From Morella rubra (lineage: Eukaryota > Streptophyta > Magnoliopsida > Fagales > Myricaceae), in assembly GCA_003952965.2 (NCBI GenBank), contig RXIC02000170.1:1-64000 (forward strand): DNA of 64,000 bases, given 5' to 3'. The notes beneath the pieces were generated by a model, which searched no databases, was not told the DNA's origin, and saw only the letters and a program-made list of their open reading frames with translations. The position numbers were made by a program, and so were the translations under genes. Of the stretch, positions 1 to 10,964 are shown piece after piece. Within the stretch, counting starts at the first letter, position 1. Every line of letters begins with the position of its first letter.

Positions 1-449
1 TATCTAACGAAAGACCATCCAATCAGGAGCAAAGAGATACAAAATTGAATGTTCTACGTTTGGATAAGTATGAAATCAAGCACCAACTCCCCATGGTGCC
101 ATGGCAAAGATCGAAGCAATATAACTGTACAAGACTAAGAGGTTTTTTTTTTTTTTTTTTTATCACCACCATCACTGACGTACAAGCCCTTCTCAATATT
201 CTTACACACTTTAAAACACTCAAGAAAAAGGATATTAAACACCGAAAATCTGTTTAAATTGTTTTACTTTTTGGTTGCCAAACAACTACGCCCCATCTCA
301 TATAAGGCACCCTATAGTTGAAAAGGTGAAGGGGCCCTATTAATAATTTGGGGGTAGCTATAAATATATTACCACCATAAATTTTCTTCTTCTTTTCTTG
401 ATCTTCTCCAGGTTTTTTTTGGAAAGGGAAGGGTAAATCAGTGCAGGGT
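1..449. other. Remorin 3' flank, no gene seen
   Basis: Downstream of the remorin stop. It contains a poly-T run at about 142-161 and a shorter one near 412-420. The short open frames here overlap these runs and have no recognisable protein character. Confidence 0.5.
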
Positions 450-2151
450 TCAGAAGAGGGACCGTTTGGCAGGAGCTCGCCCAACAACTTTCATCAAGTT
501 TGCTACTTCAAGAACCCTGGCCACTTTTGTTCCTCTCTTAGCCTCAGCCGATGCTCTTCTCTCTTCCGCTTTTCTGCGCGCTTTTGCCACCTTGTTCTGC
601 ATCTTTTCCAGAGATTTTGCTCTTTTCGCCTCTAGCTTCCTCTGCATAATATGAAACTAATTGGTTATGGTAACGAATAGATCACGTCTTTTACCCAAAA
701 AACAAAACGAATAGAAGTCATAGTACCTCAGACCGACACAAAAGGCAAAGTTGAAAATCAAGTCGAGGTTGTATTAGTACTGGACGGTACATAAGAAGTT
801 GACTTGAAATCGATGAAGTAGCTTTTAGAGACGAACAGAATAATAAAAGCTCAACTACGAGAGGAGAACAATTCTTGAGATTCTTAAGAAGTTCATTTTT
901 CAGTCCTAAACTAGCAGTATGCCGAAGATGCCTTTCCCAATTTTTGTCTTTTCGATACGTCAAAGCAGAGAAATGTTTGATGAAGTCAAGCCAACAACTC
1001 TAGTTTAGTCCAACAAATTAGAGGAAGCAATAACTCAAGGCCTATTGCCATTTTTATAGAAGTTCAAGCTCTCCAATGCCCCTGAACGTACAACGTACAA
1101 CTGATAAGCAAAACTTTCCTGATAGGCACTTTATATATATATATACACATATAATTATTTAGGGAGGACGCAAACTGCTCATACAGGTTTTCTAAAAGTT
1201 ACTGCAAACTGACTTTGTTACCCCTGATGCGCACCCAGTAGGCAGCGAACGGTAAATTTGGCAAGTTTGATCGTATTTTTCTGAAGTCTTAATTAAAGTG
1301 GTGAAAAATCTTCCTTCGGCATGCTCGATTATGCATACAAATATGGAAAGCCTTTTATCTAGTCCTAAGAGTAAGTCGATGCATCATGATCCGAAAATTA
1401 CTTGCGTGAAAACGCGACAGGACACCTGACAACGATTTCCATTATTTCAACCAAACAAAGGAACAGAAGCAGGTTTCATTATAACGGACAAATGAACGTG
1501 CAGCAGAGTGAAAAATTTACGCACCTCAACTTTCTTCATCCATGATGTCGCTTTTTGAACTTCTTCACTTTCCCAGCCGTTAATAATCGCATCCTCCCTC
1601 TTAAACCTATTATTGATCTTTGCAATCTTCGCGTTCTGCCATGCCGATATCTTCGTCTCCACCTCCTCTTTCTTCACTCTTTGCACTGAAATCTCATGTT
1701 GACCAGTTATGGACGAGGACCCACCTACAGGAGGCCCTCGTCCAGGGGATGGAACCGGGTCCAGAGATAATTGGTTATCCGGTACGATAGCCAATGGGTT
1801 CGTCTCCTCCTCCATCATATCGTCCTCTCCAATCCTTGCAAGGTTGTTGTTCGCATTGTTTGTGCCTTCATGATCACGACGATCATTACTGCTATTATCA
1901 TCAATAGCCGACCCTGCAAGCACTAAGGCACTGAATTCCCTGCTCATGCTGGTGAAGTTTTCACTTAAAGCACCTTCACTTGCGGCTGACATAGACGACG
2001 ATCTATGGCTGCTGGTTTCCCAAGCTTCTCTTCGACGACCACGGTTCATCGGAGGTGGGTGAGGTGGGGTCAGAGCGTGGATTTCCCGGATTTGTTCGTC
2101 TTCCTGATTGTCTTCTCCATGGCTGGTGGTAGCCCTCTGATCATTCAACAT
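450..2151 (-). CDS. REM4: Remorin, group 4 (REM4.1/REM4.2-like), left copy
   Basis: Two exons: 2151-1525 and 641-450, joined across an 883-bp GT-AG intron, giving 272 residues. The N-terminal two thirds is acidic, serine-rich and disordered, as is usual for remorins. The conserved C-terminal Remorin_C coiled coil starts around residue 160 (KISAWQNAKIAKINNRFKRE, then EEVQKATSWMKKVE) and continues across the splice as RKLEAKRAKSLEKMQNKVAK. The end, VLEVANLMKVVGRAPAKRS, is the group-4 tail that docks to the inner plasma membrane. The family scaffolds membrane nanodomains; group-4 members in Arabidopsis are linked to geminivirus and stress responses. The ATG at 2151 begins MLNDQRATTS. The length fits the Arabidopsis group-4 proteins (about 274-296 residues). 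It lies divergent to the guanylate kinase gene, with 8.8 kb between the start codons. Confidence 0.93.
642..1524 (-). other. Remorin intron
   Basis: Donor GTGCGT follows GTTGAG at 1525-1530; the acceptor is GCAG at 642-645. It holds a short TA run near 1,132-1,145. No separate gene is supported in it. Its sequence is repeated at 63,359-64,000 in the right arm. Confidence 0.85.
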
Positions 2152-4219
2152 AGGGAAAAATCTGTTAGTTTATTCGGGTTCTATGGAAGAAGAAATATAA
2201 GACGCCAAGGAAGTAGAAGCAAACTGGTGGAAGAGAAATACAAAGAAGTCTAAATATTAGTCTATGTGTGGTTTACGGTCTCAAGAATGAGGAGGAGAAA
2301 TATGAACCACACACATATATGGAAGGTGAATTCAACAGTGGTACTAGGGTTGGACTGAAGCCGTAAAACGTAAGGGAAAGGGAAGCATGTTAATTTAATA
2401 AGCCTACACTCGAGGCAACAAATGAAGTTAAAAAAAAAAAGTACTCGAATTTCGAATATATTTCTAGCACTTTGTTTTTTTTTTTTTTCCCACCTTTTTC
2501 TTCTATTACCCATTTTTTATTTGCACCCTGGTCACTCGACAGTCGACCCCTTCGCATATATAGTCGGCATTCCCTTCAGATCAGATTAGCTGTTGCTTTC
2601 TAGGATGGTGTTCACACGTGGTCCCAGTATCAATAATTGAGATACGTGTATCAGTAGGATTGGTGCGGTTTGGACTCTTATTATCCTTTAACATTATTAA
2701 TACCATATATTAATAAATAGAAGGAATTAATTAAGCTTTTAACCAATCCTTGCACGCCAACTATAGCTTTATATTCCAGTACTTTGAGGCTAAATCCAAC
2801 CAACTTTTATCACTAGTGCGGCACAGTCGGGACCCTTATTTAAAGGGCACTAAGCACGTTTTATACATGATCTCCTATGCCCATGTTAATTCTGCATATA
2901 TAGCTGATCTTCACCTCGATCACTTACTCTAATGGGTCTCCTTTAGTAGATTATTTGATGATTTTCCATGATAATTAATTATCATATCCCTCATACAATT
3001 TGGTGGCATGCACTATTAACGAATATTTGTTTACTGAGCTGAAAATTTTGCCGAGATGTCGGCAGGTATATAGTTCTTGTTAGTCCATTTTTTAGATATG
3101 TTTGGAACCGTATTCACGCTGCAAAATGAAATGCCCAATTCTAAAAGAATTACCTCCACCCTGATAATTAATTATTTTCTTGGAAATTAATCTACCTTAA
3201 GATACTTGTTTGCTGATACTTCTACAATAAGGTAAAGTTGGTGTACTAACCCCCTTCTTTCATAAATTTTAAGGTACCACCCACATCCACTTAAGGATTT
3301 TTACCCTTTTTCTTTTGGTCAGTCAACCTTATTAATTTTTAGGACAATAATGCAAATATTTTTTTCCCTGAGTACGAAAATGGCATTCTACTAACATGAA
3401 CTCCATTTGGCATAAATATATAGCATGAGGGTAATTGGACAAAATATAGAAAGTTCTAGAAGAAAACGAAATGACATTCATCTAATCAATCAAGTAGAGA
3501 CATGCACCTTCAATTGGACGGTACATTAATTAGGCTATTGTTTGAATTTGACATATATATTTATAAGAGGAGAGTAGGTCATGTAAGAGAATCCAGAAGA
3601 GTTGGGCTTTGGTAGAAATACAGAACGTTATATGCTGAAAATTGAAATAGATTAGATTGAGGTGCAGCAATGTAAAAGTCCTCTTATTCCGATATATTAA
3701 AATTCTCCAACAGATTTTTTTTCAAGCGTCGGCGGAAGGATTTTAAATTTAGGGGGTGCCCACAAACATTAGGTAGTGCGGGTGTACCAGTCACTTGACT
3801 GAACACGCGTCGCGCTGTAGCAATCAGGTTTCTGTTGATGGACAACACGTGGTAGAGATCAACACGCCGTCTGCCCCATCGGAGAAGCTACGTATGTTTA
3901 TTCCATGCAAGTGCTGACGTAAAACCATCCAGTTATGGCCACGTGTACGGCTCCACTAAGGCAACGGCCCCATCGGACAAGCTAGGTATGCTTCCTTCCA
4001 TGCAAGTGCTGACGTAATACCATCTGGTTATGGGCACGTGTACGGTACCACTAAGATATGTAATCATTAGGTTTTCATCAAGATCTACGAATCAAACTTT
4101 CTAAAATTAATTATATTATTGTGTACTTGTGTTGTCTGTCCTCCTTTTTCGAAACGAATAGTCATGACTCAACACCACTATTTTACAGAGAGTAAAATTT
4201 TTTATAGTCACGCTCAAAA
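2152..4219. promoter_or_regulatory. Remorin 5' flank
   Basis: Upstream region of the remorin gene. It holds poly-A/T runs at 2,429-2,440 and 2,475-2,489, a CTATATATGCG-like TATA candidate near 2,556-2,566 read on the minus strand, and the G-box-bearing duplication at 3,873-4,059. No convincing coding region was seen. Confidence 0.4.
3873..4059. repeat. 94-bp tandem duplication with G-box and TGACGTAA
   Basis: Two units start with CCCATCGG at 3,874 and 3,968, a period of 94 bp, differing at several positions. Each unit carries TGACGTAA and then a CACGTG G-box (3,940-3,945 and 4,035-4,040). Another CACGTG sits just outside at 3,846-3,851. These are binding cores for plant bZIP/bHLH factors. 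The pair lies 1.7-1.9 kb upstream of the remorin start. Confidence 0.8.
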
Positions 4220-4225
4220 GATTAA

Positions 4226-4410
4226 GTTAGTGTTTGATAACCTAATATTTTAGTATATTAAAATTTTGAGTAAATTAAATATATTTTAAAATTTTTAATA
4301 TTTATACATATACATTTTAAACTTTTTAAAAATCTCAATAAATTTTAATATCTAAAAAATTCTCAAAATTTTAAAAATATTTTTAAAATTTTGACAAACA
4401 AATACCACCT
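4226..4410. mobile_element. AT-rich MITE-like element
   Basis: About 185 bp of almost pure A/T, with inverted ends of the type GTGTTTGATAA and TTGACAAACAAA. These ends resemble the GTTTGTTT-type termini of hAT-like MITEs. No clear target duplication was identified, so the family assignment is tentative. Confidence 0.45.
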
Positions 4411-4524
4411 CTTTTCACTATTATGCACGAAAATGCCCATATCTCACGTGATAAACTAATGAATACATTGGGTGCCGATAATCTTGAATTATCTTTTAAT
4501 AAGGTAGCATGAAGGAGAATACTG

Positions 4525-5216
4525 TGTAAGAAATAAAAATTTTTAAACTTAAAAAAATTTAAACTGAGATAAGTGAGACAAGATTTTAAGTGGTTCGGTC
4601 ATTGACCTACATCCACTGTTGAAAGGCCCAACTGGACATTTGGTTTTCTCACTTATATTCAAAAGTTACATTGAGGCTTTATTTATAAGTCATTGGTTTC
4701 AATTGCCCACATTACTTTAGCAATGTGAGACTTTACATTTTTCAACACTCCCCCGCAAACTCAAGGTGGACCCACCTTGAGTTTGGACTTACAAAATAAG
4801 GAAAATAAAGTCGCCGGACTCTGCCGGATGATTGCCGAGCTCTTGCCAGACGGTTGCCAGACTTTGCCGGATGGTTGTCGGGTCACCAGATGGTCGCCGG
4901 ACTCTGCCGGATGGTCGTCGGTTCTTGCCGGATGGTTGCCGGACTCTTGCCGGATGGTTGCCGGACTCTGCCGGATGGTTGACGGATCGTGCCGCTCTGG
5001 TACTATGTAAGAAATAAAAATTTTTAAACTTAAAAAATTTAAACTGAGATAAATGAGACAAGATTTTAAGTGGTTCGGTCATTGACCTACATCCACTGTT
5101 GAAAGGCCCAACTGGACATTCAGTTTTCTCACTTATATTCAAAAGGTTATATTGAGGCTTTATTTATAAGCCATTAATTTCAATAAAGCAATGTGAGACT
5201 TTACAATTTTTCAACA
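4525..5216 (-). mobile_element. TRIM (terminal-repeat retrotransposon in miniature), left copy
   Basis: A non-coding LTR-kin fossil, read on the minus strand. Two direct terminal repeats (5,006-5,216 and 4,525-4,747) begin TGTTGAAAAAT and end CTTACA. Just inside the upstream repeat is a primer-binding site resembling the initiator-methionine tRNA type (about 4,990-5,005). A purine tract, GCGGGGGAG, abuts the downstream repeat. The interior is a tandem array of about 20-24 bp GC-rich units and codes for nothing. All parts of a non-autonomous TRIM are present. The differing repeat lengths suggest it is not recent. It is present at the same place in both arms, so it predates their separation. 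Confidence 0.85.
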
Positions 5217-7926
5217 CTGAATATAATTAGACTAATGGTATGCGATTTTGAATTGTCCACAATTAACTATTTTATCTTATTTTCTTGATAGAGTTTTGGA
5301 GTCCAATCAAACGAGGGCATTTGGAATGTCGCTTTTGGAGCTACCCTCGTGATGTAACAGAAGTATAAGACGTGGAGGTGGAATGTACAAGTGGCATCAA
5401 CTTTAAGTGACATTGTCTGGAACAGGTGTCTGCGACTTGATTGGATTCTGGAACTTGGGTGAGCAGAGCGAGTGTGACCTGTTGATGGGTGTGGCTGGAT
5501 CATAGCTAAAAAAATGTCAAATGTAACATTAACAATTACATATTGGTTTCTTTCATTTCGTATATAGATTAGTATATTAAAAGAGCCGTGTCGACCAGCA
5601 AAACAAACAACCAAGAGAATGGAATTGACGAGGTCATAATTAGAGCATCATACATCAACGAATTAGCTCTCAAGCTTTTGATCAAACATCTAGTACGCCT
5701 TTTTTATGTTTAAAACGTGGATGGTATATGGGCAGAGTGTCTCTCTCCCATCGAAACAAACAGAGTTATATGACAAAATATAGCCATGACAACCAATTGA
5801 GATAACGAAGACCGCCATATTAGACTATGAGGTTGTTGCAAAAAGATGGCCCAGAACAATTTTTGGACTGAACTTGGCTACTCGGACTCTTTTAGCTATA
5901 TGGTTGTCCTTTTGACAGTCAACTGGGCCCTTTCAGAGGGACGAGTTCTGGAATATTACGTCCTCCCTTTCAGAAGCGGTCCAAGGTTAAAGAGAACTCA
6001 AACTTGGTTCTGGGCTATTTATCTAACTGCTAGCACAATAATCAACCCACAGCTTGATTCATTTTGGCCCAAACGTGGTCCAGCCCTGCATTCAAGGCCC
6101 TTAAGTGAAGTTCAGCAGAGAGCTTTATTTTTTCTCACAAGACGTTAATTTTTTTTTTCTCGTCTCTCAAGACGTTAATTAACGGTAAGCGCATGACCCA
6201 AAAATGGGAATTCGTTCCTAATTTTCTTCACCCGACCAAAGCAAACGGAAGATGACGGTGAAGAGGGATCAGTATCTCAAGCAAATTGCAGGTGCAATTT
6301 GAAAAGAAATAAATATAGTAAGTAGATTCTATATTATTTAGTTTATGTAAATTTTTAAGTAATATAATTATTATTATGAGTTTACCTATTGTGTCTACCT
6401 TTATTCAAAAAAAAGTCAAGAAATCTAAAAAAAGAACCTATAAAAAAGTTAGCTGTGAAAAAAAAAAACAATAATTTATAATTGTCCAAAGTCCAAACAG
6501 AAACGACCCCAAGCGTCTTGCTCGGGCACTTGCTTATACCTGCGACCAAACAGAAACGAGCCCAAGAGACGCGCCGAGAATCTGACAAATTTTTGTAACT
6601 TTAAAAAGAAAATCCCGTGACCCATTCAAATAATTCGTTCCTTAAAGTGAACTTTAGGATAAATTCTTATAAGAACAGTTAGTTAAACTATTTAATGGAG
6701 CAGGATATTCAAAAATTCGTATTATTTTTGTTCTTTGCGAAAGATTTCCTTTTTCAAAATCTCTGACCGATAAAACAAACCCTCGAATCTTTTGGATCCT
6801 AGCAATCGAGGAATCCCGACAACTCGCAAATTTTCATACCTTTTGCTTTAGAAAGTTGTTATTTTCTAGCGGACATGGACCCTCCCACTGCCTACAAATG
6901 CACAATCCTCGCCAAAGTGGGCATCCGAAAAGGGCAAGCGGTGGCCTTCCATGCAAGCACATGGTTCTTGGACGCTTTTCAAGTTGTGTAAGTGTCACCC
7001 TCACGAATATGACAAGAACAAAGAGTATCTCGAGATGCTTCTTATCAAATACAGGAGGAAATGTTTAATCAATATCGATCAAATTGCAAGCTCCTGCTTT
7101 TTTTTTTTCTTTTCTCAGGCTAGAGGGGCTATGGGCTTCCTCCTTTTGTTGGTTACCGTCGGTGCACGTATAGGAGACGGCTTCTGATGGTAATTTTTTC
7201 TTTTATCTCGAAGTTTAATATTTCCTAATCAAGAGATCATTAGCCTGTCATTCAAAGCATGATTTTTCAGGTCACTTTTCCAACAGCTGGTTGTAATTGC
7301 TTAGTGATATGCACCCAAGTTGTGGTAGGCTGGCCCAATAAGGTAGCTTTTTTGCCCACAATATTCAGTGCAGTGGATAATTTCCCCACTAGCCAAAATG
7401 AAAAGGCAGCATATGTTGACAAAAAGGCTGTCTGCGGGTCACGCCTAGCTAGTTGCCAGATCATTCGCTCTTCTAGAAAGTGTGCTATTCTCTCGGAGTG
7501 ACGAGATCCAAGATCACGCTTCTTATGCTTCGTGCTTCATGCTCTTACCAGAAATGGCCCGAGGCCATAACAAAATTCGATCAAACTTATGCGGAATTAC
7601 TTATATTTAACATCCATCGTGGAAATATAAAAATGTTTCGAGAATCTTACAAAGGTTGTTTTGGGACCATTTGGCTCTCAAGCAATAGGCCAATAACGGG
7701 GTCCGCTCATGGCAAATGGCAGTGAAGAAAATCTATTGCCTATAGGCTAGATTCTCTATCAAGCATGCCCACAGAAAGTTGTTTCCTCCCTGTGGGCAGA
7801 GCGGCTATTCCATTTGTTTATTCTTTGGCCTAGTCCCGCGCCCACGGGCACCGTAATTTTTCAATACCGGAAAAAACGGGATTCAATGAATTTCTTAATA
7901 AAGCAACCTTCCCTGGCCGAGATCTT

Positions 7927-8103
7927 AGGCTTTGTTCATTTTTATTTAAATTCTAAAATTTTATAAAATTTTAAAATTAAATATATTTTTATATTTTTAA
8001 ATCATTTAAAAATAAATTTTACACACATATTAATAAAATTTAACTTCACATAAAAATTCTCAAAACACCCGAATCTTCAAAATTTTAGGAAACCGAACAT
8101 CCT
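7927..8103. mobile_element. AT-rich MITE-like element
   Basis: About 175 bp, very AT-rich, bounded by CTTTGTTCATTT on one side and AAACCGAACATCC on the other. These are loosely inverted and resemble the GTTCGGTT termini seen at 15,148-15,312. Probably a degraded hAT-type MITE. Confidence 0.35.
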
Positions 8104-8317
8104 CTATAGTCAAGTCTTTGGACTTTAGAGTATCTGAGGACTCATCGTCGTATCGAGACTCAATAACCACCCTACGTTTCCATAAAAAAATCAAATAACC
8201 TATGCCTAGCCGCCTAGGGCGTAGCTCCTCTTTCGGCAGATGAAAATTATTGCTTATTGGGAAACATGTCACATATATATGAACATTAGATTCCCTAATT
8301 TTTAATTTTTACTCTCG

Positions 8318-8660
8318 ATTTCACAGAGGTTAATCATTCCTCTCAAGAGACAGAAAATATAATAAATTGATGGAAATAATTCTCTAACAAAACAGAAAAA
8401 ATTAAAAGTATAATAAATTTTTATATTTGTAGTTAAAATTAGTATTTTTTTTATTATTCTTAAGACTTTTAATAATTTTATCTTATTTTACAGACATCAA
8501 TCATTTCTTCTCAATTCAATTTTACGGTTAAATCAAAAAGAAAATATATAATAAATCGATGGAATTAATTCTCTAAAAAAAATATAAAAAATTCAAAGTA
8601 TAGTGAAATTTTTATATTTTTTATTATTCTTAATAATTTATTTTGTCTTCGATAGATGTT
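8318..8660. repeat. Imperfect tandem duplication, period about 187 bp
   Basis: Two AT-rich units. The landmark AATAAATTGATGGAA near 8,359 recurs as AATAAATCGATGGAA near 8,548, and both are followed by the same order of A/T blocks ending in TTATTATTCTTAA. The units are clearly diverged. Both are present in the right arm. Confidence 0.6.
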
Positions 8661-9027
8661 TCAGTCAATTTTTTTTTTATAGAAAAGTGCGAGGATTAAA
8701 ATGAATGTACAAATATAAATTAAAAGTTATAGTGTTTAATTTAATTTTTGTATTAAAATATTTTTTCCATCTCATTTTATATAGTCAACTTTAATGCATG
8801 ACAAGGTAAATTGTATAATTGATGACAAAATTATTTACAAACAAGAAAGATAGAAGTAACCGGATACAAGACTTTCCAGCGGTTTTCGAAGGAGGGTTTA
8901 GGCATTCAACATCCCGTTGGCCAAAAGCATGCGTTTCCAGCAAAATCTCCAGGCGACTGCAAGGCACGATGAAGCAAGTACTTTGACCGGGTAAAGCAGA
9001 ATTTGGCATTTCAACATCTTTGAACGA

Positions 9028-9129
9028 CTATGTGGTCCACCTCACATTGACAACACCCGCCGACTTGGGGAAGCTTCCGTTGCATTTCGGAAATTGATTA
9101 GATATTAACCGATCAAAGTCGTCGTCCAT
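9028..9129 (-). CDS. Possible small peptide or first exon (33 aa)
   Basis: The reading frame begins MDDDFDRLISNQFPKCNG and ends VRWTT. A TATAAATA box lies 70 bases upstream of the ATG (about 9,199-9,205), which would leave a 5' leader of about 40 bases. No homology is recognised. GTGAGG inside the frame could act as a splice donor, making this a first exon. The frame is identical in the right arm. Coding status is unproven; promoter spacing is the only positive argument. Confidence 0.22.
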   Translation of the reverse strand: MDDDFDRLISNQFPKCNGSFPKSAGVVNVRWTT

Positions 9130-10649
9130 GACTTGCACTCTTTCTTCTGGAGTTTGGTCAGTCGGAAGACAATTGAGAGGCCCGGCCGACCCCACAATAT
9201 TTATACAGAGTTTGATACTAAGCGCAGGTAGGTTGTAGCTTTAAGGGTTTTCCTGATGAACGATGTATCAATATGTCGTCGCGGCAACTTTTCAATATAT
9301 AAAATATAGGAAAGGAAGCATCGGATCCAACGTAAGATGGGAATAGAAGTGCTGTCTGTTTTCTAAGCATTGGTATGGGTTACTGCCTCCCTTTTTTCTC
9401 CTCCCACGATTGCGAGTAGAAGCCACGGGCAACATTAAAGGCTCAAACAGGGGAAGAGAAGTAAAATATTGATATTAGAAAATAGAACCGTTTTTTTTTG
9501 GAGATGAATTTTCTGCTAAAAGGTGCAAATAATCCAAAAACCCAAAAAAGACATTTTTTTTTAAAAAAAAGGTTATAACCAAGAAGGAAACGTCGGAAAA
9601 ATCATTTATTTCTAGGAGGAAGTTTTTCCTCCCTTTGCCTTTTGAGGCAGGGAAGCTGAGATCCAAGGGACTGAAATACATATAAACTTCACATCAATCA
9701 TTTTACGTTAGGAGAATACGTGTTGGCTTCCTAATCATGTGTGAACATACGTGTCATTCTTCCATCCAATTAGAGTCTTGGTTCCTTAATGTCACCTTCA
9801 TGCAACAATTTCTGTAATTTCCCAAAGGTGGCCAGCTTGGGCAGGTTCTTTCTTCCTACTAGCTCTTTTTTTCTTTTTCCGGTCAAGTTAAATTCACTCT
9901 TAGAAAAAAAGATCAGATGACAAAGAATTCCATAGAATGAGAATAAAAAGGTTAGAGTGCCCAATTGACCTAAGGTTTGTCGGTGAGGAAGGATACCTTC
10001 CACTTCAGGAAACCAAAAGTGGGTTTTACCCAGAAAGAGGAAACGAGAGAAAAGAAGAAAACTGCGGGGGCCGGGATAAGTAACAGAATTAACCCAAAAA
10101 AGTAGGAAGATAAATGGAGATAAAAAGCGAAATTTTCGAAAACAGAAGGTAAATAAATAAATAAAAAAGAAGGACGAAACTTCATACGCACCTCACAAGA
10201 AAACGAAAGCCGGCCTTCTTGTTGTTTCGTGAATTGAATGTGACCAAAGAGCCACCACTCTCTCTCTCTCTCTGGGACTCTCTCTCCTACAAATATGAGA
10301 ATGAGTCCCAGCTTTTCTTGCAACTTCTTCAACCTGCCCTGCGAATTTTCCCATCCTAAGTTTGTTCTGATTTGAAACCGTTGAGAGACTTCGTTGAAAA
10401 AGAGCACTCGCCCACAAAAAAATCCTCTCTCACATCTGCTCTAGAAAATAAGCTTTGATTTTTCGATTGAGAGATTGCTGCTTATTCAGAGGTACAGGGT
10501 TCTCAATCTGTTTGATTTATTTCGGTTTTTTTTTCTTCTCCCAATGCATTGTTAACTCCGTTTAGCTGAAGTCGGTCCTTTGATCCATATATTTTTTCAA
10601 TTTTTTATTTTATTTTATTTTCTGATAAAACTTGCACGGGTGTTTTTCA

Positions 10650-10964
10650 ATGGCATCTATTGGATTCTATACATTTTTTGTGTGGGTATTGCTGTATTGC
10701 ATTCGAACCCTTAGATGGGCATCCGTGTCTAAATTTTCTGGAGTCTGCTTTTTTTTTTATGGGCTTCAAGCTGGGATTTTTGCCAGTATTTTGTTGGGAT
10801 ATCGCATAGTATTTGATTTCTTCAATGGAGTTTCTGCCTCTTATCACTATCGAGCTAGAACGCCACGTATGTTGCTAGATCCAGAAAATATGGACATATT
10901 CTCACAATCTTCTATGTATACTGGGCAGGTTGAACATAGAATTGGAGGCATAGATCTCTCCATG
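10650..10964 (+). other. In-frame hydrophobic frame upstream of guanylate kinase ATG
   Basis: An ATG at 10,650 opens a frame that runs without a stop into the expected guanylate kinase ATG at 10,962, in the same phase. It would add about 104 residues. The first part is strongly hydrophobic (FFVWVLLYCI, then CFFFYGLQAGIFASILLGY), like one or two membrane segments. The later part, RMLLDPENMDIFSQSSMYTG, is polar. Known plant homologues start at MGEAPA, so this is most simply 5' leader, perhaps with an unrecognised intron. The chance of a stop-free 315-base frame here is modest rather than negligible. Confidence 0.35.

Larger units (their letters stand above)
5217..10440. other. Gene-poor spacer between TRIM and guanylate kinase
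   Basis: Mostly AT-rich DNA with scattered short open frames and no family I recognise. The stretch 6,850-7,720 has higher coding-like composition on both strands and may hold decayed coding remnants, but no domain could be named. A short duplication of AAGACGTTAATT lies at 6,139-6,181. CAAACAGAAACGA is repeated near 6,495 and 6,546. The last kilobase is the guanylate kinase 5' flank, with a CT microsatellite at 10,258-10,273. Confidence 0.5.

Noticed and set aside
5846-6148. 100-codon open frame with a good ATG
   Set aside because: No recognisable domain and no promoter or splice context. Present in both arms only because the arms are near-identical.
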